From Gossypium raimondii (taxonomy: Eukaryota > Streptophyta > Magnoliopsida > Malvales > Malvaceae), in NCBI RefSeq assembly GCF_025698545.1, contig NC_068565.1, positions 5,642,001 to 5,706,000 on the forward strand: a stretch of 64,000 bases of DNA, read 5' to 3'. Made by a program: the position numbers and the translations under genes. Positions 1 through 11,454 of this stretch are shown piece by piece; position 1 is the first letter of the stretch; each line of letters begins with the position of its first letter. The notes beneath the pieces were generated by a model, which saw only the letters and a list, made by a program, of their open reading frames with translations, made no database searches and was not told the origin of the DNA.

Positions 1-1816
1 CATATGCATATCATATATATACTAAAATAAAATTTTGAATAATTTTAATAACAATTATTTGTAAACTAATTATAAAATATTTGTCACCTATCACTAACAC
101 ATCAGCATGGTTTAATTTTATAATCAAATTATTAGTAAAAATTATAAAAATTAAATAAATTCATAATAATAATTAAATGTATAATTAATACATACATTAA
201 CCCGTATATTAGTTGAATATGCAAATTAGTTTAATTATATAAGACGATAAAACCAATTTTATTGAAAAGACACCTTGCAAGCCCAAAAAAAAGGAAAAAT
301 AGTTTAGTTGTTGGCTTTTTTTTTTAATTAAGTTTGGTAAATCATGATTTTAACTATGGAAATATTTTACATATTTAATGTATTACATTTATTATGAATC
401 TTGTTAAATATTTTTTGGGCTTATTTGTCAGAGGAAATTTTTTAAGTTAGTATTTAATATTTTCTTAAAATTTTAAAGTTCAAGTCTTAATGTGAGAATA
501 ATATCGAGTTCAAGGATTTTGTACAATTGTCTAGTTTAGGCTCTAATATAGAAACAATTGTCAAGTTTAAGGACTAGCTTACACAAAAAAAATTAAACCC
601 TAATATGAAAGTTACCCAAAAATATTGTTGCCGAGTTTATGCTTAAATTGTGATTTAACCCTTATTTTTAATTTCAAAAGTTGCATCAACAAGAATATTA
701 AAACCAAACAGGTCAATAAGTTTGGCCTAGATTCAAGACGCTAATTTCGTTGTTGCTATAAATTTTACTTTCCTCTTGTAACTAAAAAAAAGAAGACCGA
801 GGTGGGTCACAGTTAGGGCATAGTTAATATGGTTTGGTAGGCAAGTCTTTCAAGATGTAGAATAGATCCAAGGCTTTTTTTAGCAAGAGTTAAAAGGCTC
901 AAATCCACCTCTGCATTGTCTAAGAGACTGGGTGAGGTCAAAGTCAACTATTGGACCAAATTTATTTACATCCCAGATTTATATTTCTCAAAAAAATCTT
1001 TTAAATATTTCCCCCAAAAAATCAAAAGAGAACCTTATGAAAATCTGGTTTGAAAAAAGATTAATGGTGTGTTTATTTAAGAAAATGAATTACGAAATTT
1101 TATTTTTAATTTTTGCATTTTTATATTCGTTTTATATAAATGATTTCAATTAACAATAGTTTTAATTTTAAATAATATTCTTAATATTTTATTAAAAATT
1201 TATATTAATAATTATAAATATATAGTAATAAATGTTCTATAATATAAGAAAATTTTCCTATCAATTTCTGGAAAATCATTTTTCTAAAGAGTGAAACAAA
1301 CGAGTTCAAAAATTTTTCAATTCTTTTCTTGTTTTTATATGTATATAGAGATGCAAATCAGATTTTCCGGTAGATATCACTTGTTTGTGTTGTCTTTTTC
1401 ATCGATTTTTGGATGATGTAGCACTTGTCTTCTTGTATTAAACCTGCTAAAATATCAACCACACCTTTATCTAAAACTCATCCAGCTTCTATATATTTTC
1501 TTTTCTAATTTTCTCAGATATGTTGGACAAAGATATCACAGGGATATTTTAAGAAAAACCAAGAGACTATGTTACATAATATATACATATATTATTTCAT
1601 ATCATGCCAATCACAGTTTGTACATTCGTATATAGTCCATAGCACATTCATAAGAGCTAAGGAACAATGATATCGCCCCTCCCACCTTTTCCTAACCCTG
1701 TGAGATGACATACCTTTTTTTGCGTATTCCGTGTATGTACGTACTTACTTGCTAACTATATCAGAGCTGAGGCCCGAGGTTAATGTTTGAATATCAACTC
1801 AACCATGGTGGCTTTC
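1..1816. other. AT-rich intergenic DNA downstream of the HGO gene
   Basis: No convincing coding region is visible. The stretch is strongly AT-rich, with short open frames of low complexity. The part nearest the HGO stop codon (about 1600-1816) is probably that gene's 3' untranslated region. A possible small inverted-repeat element lies at about 1066-1302 and is listed separately. Nothing else stands out. Confidence 0.6.
1066..1302. mobile_element. Possible MITE with degenerate inverted ends
   Basis: The left end reads GGTGTGTTTATTTAAGAAAA. The reverse complement of the right end starts GTTTGTTTCACTCTTTAGAA and continues into AAAATGATTTTCC, so the two ends are loosely inverted copies around an AT-rich core. 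This resembles the many small non-autonomous hAT-like elements of dicots. I could not define a clean target-site duplication, so the boundaries and class are tentative. Confidence 0.3.
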
Positions 1817-4757
1817 TCACCCACTCTTATTTCCATTCTGCAAATCATTGCTTTTAACATCCGTTTTGTCGTGAGAAAAATGGGATTTCAGCCCTATCCA
1901 ACACTGGTAATAATCGAGATCCCTGAAGTGGGAGTCAAGAGCCCATGGACAGGTTCTAGGCATTAAACATGATTCAAACATAAAGGCCATTGTATCAGTG
2001 ATCTTGTGAGGTCCGGCCTCATTTCCACGTGCAACAGTGGCCTGCAAATCAAAAGAGTTGTCAGAACAGACTAGTGATCCTAAGAGGGGTCAGTTCCGAA
2101 TAATAAACGGGCATTGTCAACTAATTAACAGGACTGGGTAGACTTATTAGCTTTGGGTATTCCTAGCCCTAAAACTTCATGGTAATCGACTACCCGATCA
2201 GACAACCCGAAGAACAAAAATGGCATAATGGAAATTGACTTGCGACCCCAATGTTGTGCTCAAGATAATTACCTCATATGTCTTGGTGTCAGGACCATGA
2301 GGAGTCATGCAGCTGTGAAGGCTAGCACCACCAGGCAGAAAACCATCAGCTTTTGCCTGAAACCAATACATGGTAGCCAAAATTCTCAATCAGAAAACTT
2401 AAGTAAGGCTGATTTTTATTTTCAAAGCCAACGTCGATATCAATGGGGATGCAACCATATAATTCAGTGTTCCACTAGAAACATGCTTTAACTTTATCAA
2501 CGAAAAAGAAAATAGCCAGAATGTGATAGGACTCACCTCATATCCACCATATATTAGGCCCATAAATTCACTCATGCAATTGCGATGGTAATATGGAGGT
2601 CTGAATGTATGTTCAGCAACCAACCATCGGGGAGGGAAAATGACAAAATCAAGCAATGCCACACCCGGTTTATCAGTTGGTGCCGTCAGAACTGCAAGAT
2701 ATTGCTCAAATAAAATGTAGATAATTTAAGTACAAGTACAATTGAACCCCAAAAGTCTTAGGAGAAATACTATGTGAAGACAGAGATCATCTCGCAGCAT
2801 ACCTGTATTTATTGATGGATCACCATGATCGATTAAAACAGTATTGTAAGGGCAGAACTTGCTAAGATCATACTGAATCCAACATTTTCAATAAAATCAG
2901 ATTGCTCGAATGGATCATAGTCAAAATCTTATAGTTTTTAATTATTTTAGTTTGAAGGTTGATTGCACCCACCTTATATGGGACATAATTACCATGCCAG
3001 GCAACCACATTGAAAGGAGAAAAATCTTGTCTTGCATTGAAAAGTTCTCCTCCAAACTTTTGTATAATAGTAAACCCTGGTCGGGGGCAATCCTCAAACC
3101 AGGCTGTGGGAGCAAGGAAGTCCCTTGAAGCAGCAAGACCATTAGCACCTACACAAGATGAAAATCATACGCTAAGGGCATATCTATCCAACATGATCAA
3201 TAAAGTGACTTATTTTTAACGGTACGCGGACAACAAAATATTATACTTCATTCGCTCATAGGCCACATTTGAACAAGAGATTAGGTACCTATAGGACCAA
3301 GATCAGGAAGTTGAAAATGGGTACCAAAAACTTCAGCAACATAACCACGTGATGGGCCATCAGGCAAATCTACAACAAAGCGGAAGCCTTGGGGTAAGAC
3401 AACAATTTCACCAGGAGACACCTGCAATCTTCCGCATTCGGTAGTGATCCATAGCCCTGTAATCAGAAACGCAGTTCTTTAGTATGCATATTCCTTTGTG
3501 ACAAAAAGAGTTTTAAGTTAACCAGTACTCCATGTAATACTTGCTCATAAATGAACAAGAAGTTTTAAAGAAAACACATATCCATGCCCCAAAAGGAAAT
3601 CTAAGACTCCAAACAAGCAAAAAAATAAACTTTTTTTCAAAGATAAAAGGATTTTAACTTACTTCCTTGCTGGGGAACTACCAAAAAATCACCATCTGCA
3701 TTGCAGAAGGCACAATTGTCCATTGATTTGTTGGCAGTATACCTACATGTGACGAAAATTTTATTACCTCCTTCATGCATACCTTTAAGCTAAACAATTG
3801 AGCACAACCCGACTCTCCTAGCACAGGATCAATGCAACAAAAGTTCTTTCTGAATGCATGAAAGAGACACAAGATAGTAATGGTGGTGAAACTCATCTCA
3901 ACCGTGCACATGAACAATTTGGTGAACATATCGAGCCAAAATTTAAATTGCAAACAAACCCAGCTCACACTACTTTCGTTTCAGTAATGAAAAAAGTTAC
4001 TACAGTAACCTGCCCATAATTCTTAGATAGCAGGTGTATTAAGCAGTTATGATCAGATTCATCATTCGTGTAAAAAATGAAATGACAACTAAAATACCAA
4101 TTACATGTGAATAGCAAATCCATGGCGAAGGAATGAGCTGCCAGCTCCACATATAGTGTATAAACCATCAATAAAATCCGTCGGCGAATCAGGAATATCC
4201 ACAGGCTTCCACCGGAGCTGAGTCGGGTTTGCTACCGTGTTGGACCCATCAAATTCACTCACAAGCTTTTTATGACTCGGTTCACGAGGCCAAAACGGCT
4301 CGTGAGTAACCGATGGTTTGATTCTATAGAACCAACTATTAACACAAAAAATTCAAAAAAAAAGAAAGAAGAAGAAGACAAAATCAATAACAGGAACACT
4401 AAACAATTTTCCTTTAATCAAAATTTAAAATAAAATTGAATTTACTAAAAATTCAACCGAATTATCATATACACTGCTAGTCAAATTTTTAACACTACTA
4501 AAAAAATTATTTAAAAATCTGAAAAAAGAAAAACACCTGCGTTGACTAAGCTTCCGAGGAGAAGTAAAGGAAGTGCCGGAGATCTGCTCAGCATAGAGTC
4601 CAAATGGGCAAATAAGAGGACTATTTTGGCCACGTGGCAGAGATCCGGCGATCGCTTCCGATTCAAAATGATTGCCAAATCCTGAATGATACTCCAAATC
4701 ATCGGGAAAACGCCCCCAACCGTCGCCTTTTATAACTTCCGTAGCCGGTTTCTCCAT
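1817..4757 (-). CDS. HGO: Homogentisate 1,2-dioxygenase (nine exons)
   Basis: This enzyme opens the ring of homogentisate to maleylacetoacetate in tyrosine breakdown, using Fe(II) and O2. Coding exons, read from the right, are 4537-4757, 4105-4335, 3663-3742, 3289-3456, 2973-3148, 2803-2872, 2537-2691, 2273-2356 and 1817-2041. All junctions are GT-AG and keep frame, giving 469 aa. The start at 4757 opens MEKPATEV, just before the family N-terminus ([11 protein letters not shown], then [10 protein letters not shown]). The iron ligands expected from the human enzyme are visible: H351 in PPYYHRN, E357 in CMSEF and H387 in MTPHGPD. The last residues (after WIGLKSHF) form a polar tail that I do not recognise as conserved. 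In plants this enzyme competes for homogentisate with tocopherol and plastoquinone synthesis. No defect was seen. Confidence 0.95.
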
Positions 4758-5793
4758 CTTTCTCGGTTTTTTTTTTTTTAAAATTTTGCCCCCCTTATTT
4801 TGTACGGGTAAATCTATGAAAGACAAAGAGCTAAATGATATAAGAGCAAGAGATTGAGATCAAGAGGTCGACGTGGCAGTTTCATCGGCTGCAGAGTCGT
4901 GCTGTCCTAAGCAACCTTTTTTGTCTTATAATTCAAGAACTGAATGTTAGTCAATTAACATATAATTGGCAAAGGTCAATTCCATTAACATCTCAAATTA
5001 TCCTTCAAATTTCATTTACTTCCTAAACTTTAAAATGCTTTTGATTCAATCTTTTCATTAGTTTAGTTATTGGTTAAAATATGCCATAACTCCCTATACT
5101 TTTCAAAAAATTAGAATTTTGTTTTTATCTTTTTATTTTCAAGTATTTAGTTAAATCTATTTTTCAAACTTTAAGTCCAACTATTATCACTTTTAATTTT
5201 TTTGTTAAATTTAGACTCATTATAATGTTGTTATTTTAGTTACATGATTATCAAGTGAATATTTTTATTTCAAAATGTTACACCAACAAATTTAACAAGA
5301 AAAAAGTTGAGAGTGTTAACCGTTGAACTTGAATTTGAAAAGCAGAGAGATTAAAATTTTTAAAATAAAAATACAATGACTACATTTTATATTTTCAAAG
5401 AGTACATAAATTTATGAAATATTTCAACCTTAGTACTTTGAGGACTCATATACAATTTTTTAAAAATTTGAGGATGAATTTAAAATAATTAAGATGTGAG
5501 ATGCGATCTTTTTCCAACTTTTTATCTTCTTTATCGACAAAATTTAAAATCGGGTTACAAAAATAGGGGCCCAACAACAAATCCAATTTCCTGACCCGAC
5601 CCGAGCCGACATGTACGCCCTCCTCCTAAATCTAAGCCCACTTTTTCTTTTCTTTCTTTCTTTTTTTAAATATCTTATTACAATTTCAAAATCGATGCCA
5701 CCGATCTCTGCCACTTGATAAAATTTTCCTCATAAATTCAAATCTTTATTTTTTTTCAAGATCCGATAGAAGAACCCGACCTGGTGATCCGAA
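4758..5793. other. Divergent intergenic region between HGO and the RAB gene
   Basis: The two genes are transcribed away from each other, so both promoters lie in this kilobase. Most of the middle (about 5072-5429) is a foldback repeat listed separately. The part next to the RAB start contains a CT-rich tract (about 5641-5668), a common plant 5'-leader feature. I see no clear TATA box that I would commit to. Confidence 0.6.
5072..5429. mobile_element. Foldback MITE with long inverted arms
   Basis: The two halves are inverted, imperfect copies of each other. The left arm begins GGTTAAAATATGCCATAACT, and the reverse complement of the right arm begins GGTTGAAATATTTCATAAAT. The match continues inward through TTTTCAAA to the motif TTGTTAAATTT on both arms, about 150 bp per arm around a short centre. 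This is the structure of a foldback or MITE-type DNA transposon. A certain target duplication could not be defined. It sits between two divergent promoters. Confidence 0.6.
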
Positions 5794-7769
5794 ATGGCGG
5801 CGTATAGAGCAGATGACGACTACGACTATTTGTTCAAGCTAGTATTGATCGGAGATTCGGGGGTTGGGAAATCGAACTTGTTGTCGAGATTCACGAAAAA
5901 CGAGTTTAATCTGGAGTCAAAATCCACAATCGGAGTAGAATTTGCTACCCGAAGTATTCGGGTCGATGATAAGGTCGTTAAGGCCCAGATTTGGGACACC
6001 GCTGGACAAGAAAGGTATGGTTTTTTTCAACTTTTTTTTTATACATTTTATTAGTACTCTTTTTTTTTTTAAATCATTTTATAAAAATGTAGTGTTCTTT
6101 GAGTTGATACGTCGGATTGGTAGAATGGGTATTTGGGATTTTGTATTTTTGGAGCTGTTTAGTAGCTGAGGAAATGTGGTAGAATTATATTCAAGTAGTT
6201 CTTATCTTATTGCTTGTCTTTTTCTGTATTTTCTTTTTGGATTTTGGGGTAATTTTTCTAACTTTTTAGTGATTTGAGGAAAAGAAGCTGCTTCTAGACT
6301 ACAGTATTTGGTTTGGTGAAGTAAGTAATGAGATTTCTTTTTTCTTTGTTTTGGATTGCTTGGTTGCTACGAAAATGTGGGTGCCAGGTGCATTCAGAAA
6401 ATTTCCTTTTAATGTTAAAGCATGTGGTCTTGGCTTTTGGTTATTTAGTGAAAAGTAGATATTTTATTTTCCTTGGATTGCTGTATTTGATGTAAATTTT
6501 AAGCATATGCGAAAGGCGAATTGTCTTGATTAGTTAGCATATATACCATAAGCTACTTAAAATATGTACATTTGGGTCTAAGTGATAATGTTACAGCTTG
6601 ATTAACTGATGAAAAGGTGGAATTAAACCTACTGTTTATAGAAGTCCTAGTTGAATCATCAACTATACATCTTTAGAATATAGGTTCATTGAAGAGGATA
6701 TCATCTGTATATCCGATCTATAGATCGTTTTACTTTTCATCATTCATTTTAGAAGGATATGATTGTTATCAGTTCTATATGTTAACCTTGTTCTAGTCTT
6801 GAAGTTCTTTACGATGTCCATAAATTTAGGACATTGTTGTAATTAATATCTGTGAACTTTGAAGCTTGGATTTATGTGAAAAACATCACATGCCTTCAGA
6901 GGGCATGTTTTCTATTATTCTTTAGCTCTCTGTATCAAGCGCGAGTCTAAGAAGGGGCTGGTGTTGCATACTTTGATGATTTACGATAGATGCATAGATA
7001 ATGTTTGGTGCCTGAGTTTCCGGTTGCTGTGCAACATTTTATTTTAATTGCGCAATCAAAACTTTTTTATTGCCATGACTTAGTCAAGGGGGATTATGAT
7101 GATATGAACTCGATAGAAGATTGTGAATTGCCTAGTATAAGAAATCGATGCCTTTGCTTGAGAGGCATTAAACAAGGCTTGCCCAAGGGTAAGGTTTTAT
7201 TGGTGTGAAAAGGAAATATAAATAGTTCTTCTACCTACATTTAAATTGTGAATGCTTAATATACAGTTTCTGCTACAAATAGATGTGTTTTATATGCTTT
7301 TTGAGACTTGTTTTCTTGTTATATTCTTTCCAAATTAAGATACCGGGCGATTACAAGTGCGTACTACCGAGGAGCTGTTGGTGCATTGCTTGTCTATGAT
7401 GTCACTCGACACATCACATTTGAGAATGTCGAGAGATGGTTGAAGGAACTACGGGATCACACGGACTCCAATATCGTGATTATGCTCGTTGGTAACAAGG
7501 CAGACCTACGACACTTGCGTGCCGTTTCCACCGAGGAAGCTAAGGCCTTCGCCGAGAGAGAGAAAACCTACTTTATGGAGACATCTGCCCTCGAGTCCCT
7601 GAATGTAGAGAATGCATTCACTGAAGTACTAACTCAAATATACCATGTGGTAAGTCGAAAAGCACTCGAAGTAGGGGATGATCCTGCAGCATTGCCAAAG
7701 GGACAAACCATCAATGTCGGCAAGGACGATGTTTCAGCCCTCAAGAAAATCGGCTGCTGTTCTGCTTAA
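5794..7769 (+). CDS. RABA1: RABA1/RAB11-type small GTPase (two exons)
   Basis: A Rab GTPase of the plant RABA (RAB11) group, which directs vesicle traffic between trans-Golgi/recycling endosomes and the plasma membrane or cell plate. Exons are 5794-6014 and 7340-7769, with a 1,325-bp GT-AG intron that splits the arginine codon after WDTAGQE. The protein is 216 aa. Nucleotide-binding motifs are all present: GDSGVGKS (20-27), switch I threonine T45 in STIGVEF, WDTAGQE (67-73), NKAD (126-129) and TSAL (155-158). The C-terminus ends GCCSA with the double cysteine at 213-214, the site for geranylgeranylation. The N-terminus [12 protein letters not shown] and the tail match RABA1 members closely. 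Which RABA1 letter it is cannot be decided by eye. Confidence 0.95.
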
Positions 7770-8748
7770 CTGTCAGATGATTTTGAGTGTCGAAGTTCCC
7801 CCCTCAAAATTTTTATCTCATTAAGCCCCCCCCCCCCCCAAAAAAAAAAAAAAAGAAAAGAAAATCCTTACTAGGTTTGATATCAGTTCCTTTTTCATGG
7901 TTCTTTTAGGGTATCTTATTTCCTCATGCAATCTTGCAGTTCATAGTTCTGATGTTGTATTTGATCACTTTAGAATAGTTTGATCAGACAAGGTTTAGTT
8001 TTGTACTTTAAAATAATTTTCATTTGTCATGGATGATAAAATTTGAATTACCTAATTATTATTTATCTATTTTTCCCCAAGACCCGTAATCTTCAAAATT
8101 TTGTTAACAATGTAATATCTAATATGCATGCTATCTGAAATGAATGTGTAAATTATATTTATTTCCCCTCTTTTCCTTCTTTCTCCTTTGTTTATTTCCT
8201 TTTTTTTCTAACGTTTATTTTCCTTCTTTGTCTTCTGTTTTCTCTCGTCTGTCTTTCTCCTCTTCTTGTCCTCGAAGAAATATGATAGAAAAGAAGGAAA
8301 GCAGAGAGAAGACAGAGAGCAGAAAAGAATCTAGGAGAAAGTCAATAGATTGATCAAAATTCAGAGTTGTTTTTCTCGTGTACAACCACCTCCCTTTTTT
8401 AGCTGAAATGAAAAGAAACTAGTTTCAGCCACTGGAAGACTAAAACAAAACGCACCGTATAACCAAAGAACAAAAAGACCCCTTTAGCTATTTGATTAAA
8501 CCCACCGTTTTGACTTCCTACCCATTATTTCTGCAACAGAAATAACAGAAACTTAACTTCTCTCCCTAACCACCCACACTTTTTATCCCGTAACACAAAT
8601 CCATCGCTCCCCACATTTCTTCCCCGATTCTCACACACTCTCTTCAATTTTTTCCTCTCATTTTTTTCTAGTTTTGGGTAACCAAAGGCCAAAAACACAC
8701 ACACCCTACACTAGAGTGTAGAAGATAGTTTTTGCACGAGAGAGAAGT
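7770..8748. other. 3' flank of the RAB gene and pyrimidine/purine-rich intergenic DNA
   Basis: The first part should hold the RAB 3' untranslated region. It contains a long C run directly followed by a long A run (about 7826-7856). At about 8158-8275 the plus strand is almost pure pyrimidine, then switches to a purine-rich tract to about 8342, so the two tracts can pair in part. From 8395 to 8748 the sequence is CA-rich and resembles promoter or leader DNA, but no gene follows before the transposon end at 8749. Confidence 0.55.
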
Positions 8749-9061
8749 CTTAGAGCACGTTTGGTTGGGGTGAATAGAATAGAGATGTATTAGAACAGAG
8801 CTGTAATTAGTAATTCAAGTGTTTGGTTCAGTTGAATGGAATAAAGCTGTAATAGTATTCTTGTGTTTGGTTGAATAGAATAAATATTGTAATAACATAA
8901 GAAAAAGGACTTAAATGACCAAATTACCTTTAGTAGAAATTTTTTAGATAGATGATTATTGTTATTGTTATTAAATTTTAATAAGATTATTACTAAATAT
9001 AATTTAATAAAAATAATGATAAATAATTTAATCATATTTTAACATAATTATTATTAAATAC

Positions 9062-9489
9062 TGTTAGGGATCGTCCCGATTAAAGCAACAAGTAACAAAA
9101 ATAGCGGAATAAATTGAGAAATTGAACACACAAATTTAACGTGGAAAAACTCCTCCAAAGAGGATAAAAAACCATGGGCAAAGATAATTTTACTATAATG
9201 GCAAAAGAACGAAGAGTACAAAAGATGGAGATAAAAACTAAACCCTGAAAACCCAAAAACAAAGAACTCTCAAAACGTAAACACAAAATTCTCTAAATGT
9301 GTTATGAGTTCTAATCTCTAATGGGTGTTTTTACTAAGGTTGTGAAAGAGCCTATTTATAGGTTAAATTCATATGTCAAATAATAATAAAATAATCTAAA
9401 CTAATCAGTATTTGACTGAAACAAATAAACAAAATTCAACTAAAAGATTATTTCTCAAATTTGACTGAAAATATGAGTCATATTTAACA
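9062..9489 (-). repeat. 3' LTR of the Copia-type element
   Basis: This 428-bp direct repeat of 11022-11449 is the 3' LTR in the element's own orientation. It is bounded by TG and CA and preceded by the target duplication AATAC. Confidence 0.88.
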
Positions 9490-11021
9490 AATCTCCACCT
9501 TGACTCATATTTCCACAACGCCATTTTTGCCAAAGCTCGCCACGAGCTTAGCTTGAACTATGCAGGGAATCAACTGAGTCGAATCTGTGCTTAGAAACTG
9601 GAAGACTTCTAGCCTTCGACTTGTACACTGCCAAATCAAAACTAACCCGGGTCTGATTTTCACGAACACAATGCCCTAACTTTTCAAAACCTGCATCCAA
9701 AAGAGAACCTCTCTTCAACGAAACGGTCATACATTTTTCCCTCCTATGACCAAGTTGCCTCCGCTCTAAACGAGTTGACTTGACTCAGAAGCAGACGAGG
9801 ACGTCCGATTTCACCGGTCACTGTAGAACCTTCCAGAATATAAAGACTGCCAGTTCTTTTACCTTTTAACAAAACGAGAGCTCCACGAGATACTTTAATG
9901 CCGCTTGGCTCGATGTTGATTCTACATCCTTTCAAGTCTAAAATACTCAAGGAGATGAGATTCTTTCGTAAATCAGGTACATACCTACATCTGAGAGTGT
10001 CCTAATCGTCCCATCGTGTATCCTAATTTTAACAGTACCAATACCAATTACCTAACTAGATGAATCGTTTCCCATGCCATGCCATGCGCACAATGCGCAC
10101 AACTCTACCTTCAATTGAACTGAATGTAGAGAACCATTCTCTATTGGGAGACATGTGGAAAGAACATCCCGAATCTAGGATCCACTCGGACGTGAGCTTG
10201 GAGTTATCGCTCGTTGACACTAACAAGAAATCATCACGGCTTTCATCAATCAAATTAACACCAGCTACATCTTCCTCGTTACTCTCAGCAGCTTTTTTAT
10301 TTCGCAGTTTATAACAATCTGCTTTGACGTGACCTAACTTTTTACAATAGCGACACCTTTTGTCTCGTTTCTTTGATGCCATCAAAACGGAAGCTTGTCT
10401 ATTTGCCTTGCTATCCAAATGAAGCTCATTGTCAAGTTTGTCTCTATTCAACAAATGACACTTCACATCTTCGAACGAGAGTTTGTCTCTGCCATAAATC
10501 AAGGTCTCCCTAAAAGACTTGTATGAAGGGGGTAAAGAGCGCAATAATAGCATAGCTTGATCTTCATCATCAATATGAACCTCAACGTTCTTTAGATCAT
10601 TTAAAAGAGTAATGAATTGACGATGTGATCTCTAAGAAGCTCACATTCGTTCATGCAAAATGTAAATAGATGTTGTTTCAACACTAAATGATTAGCCAGA
10701 GACTTAGTCGCATAAAGAGTTTCTAACCTTTTCCACAAGGTGAATGAGGTCTTCTCCATCAATACCTTCTGCAATACCGTATTCGAGAGGCACAACTGGA
10801 TTGCAGACAAGGCCTTTTCATCAAGCTCTTCCCATTCTGTTTTATTTAGATTTTCAAGCTTTTTCCTGGTAACAACCTTTTTCAAACCGAATTGAACTAG
10901 AATTGCTATCATCCGAACTTGCCACAGATTGAAATTTGTCTCACCATCGAACTTCTCAATTTTAAACCTTGTTGTTGCCATATCTGAATGGGCTGATCTT
11001 TGAACTAGCTCTGATACCACT

Positions 11022-11449
11022 TGTTAGGGATTGTCCCGATTAAAGCAACAAGTAACAAAAATAGCGGAATAAATTAAGAAATTGAACACACAAATTTAAC
11101 GTGGAAAAACCCCTTCAAAGAGGATAAAAAACTACCGGCAAAGATAATTTTACTATAATGGCAAAAGAACGAAGAGTACAAAAGATGGAGATAAAAACTA
11201 AACCCCGAAAACCCAAAAACAAAGAACTCTCAAAACGTAAACACAAAATTCTCTAAATGTGTTATGAGTTCTAATCTCTAATGGGTGTTTTTACTAAGGT
11301 TGTGAAAGAGCCTATTTATAGGCTAAATTCATATGTCAAATAATAATAAAATAATCTAAACTAATCAATTTTTGACTGAAACAAATAAACAGAGTTTAAC
11401 TAAAAGATTATTTCTCAAATTTGACTAAAAATAGGAGTCATACTTAACA
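11022..11449 (-). repeat. 5' LTR of the Copia-type element
   Basis: This 428-bp direct repeat of 9062-9489 is the 5' LTR in the element's own orientation. It is adjacent to the initiator-Met primer-binding site and followed by the target duplication AATAC. Confidence 0.88.
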
Positions 11450-11454
11450 AATAC

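Larger units (their letters stand above)
9062..11449 (-). mobile_element. Short Copia-type LTR retrotransposon, internally deleted
   Basis: The element has two 428-bp LTRs (9062-9489 and 11022-11449), each beginning TGTTAGGGAT and ending TTAACA. It is flanked by a perfect 5-bp target duplication AATAC (9057-9061 and 11450-11454). Beside the right LTR is a primer-binding site matching initiator-Met tRNA (TGGTATCAGAGC on the minus strand). Beside the left LTR is a purine-rich tract (AAGGTGGAGATT on the minus strand). The minus strand encodes remnants of a Copia gag (FDGETNFNLWQVRM region), a CCHC knuckle, the aspartic-protease motif LDSGCSFHM and part of the gag-pre-integrase region. Integrase, reverse transcriptase and RNase H are absent. 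It is broken. The LTRs differ at roughly 17 positions (about 4%), suggesting insertion on the order of 1.5-3 million years ago. Confidence 0.88.

Noticed and set aside
7005-7208. Open frame inside the RAB intron
   Set aside because: It lies wholly in the 1,325-bp intron, starts from a non-ATG-like context and has no family resemblance.
11009-11020. GCTCTGATACCA, part of a tRNA-like sequence
   Set aside because: It is the complement of the initiator-Met primer-binding site of the Copia-type element; no tRNA cloverleaf surrounds it.
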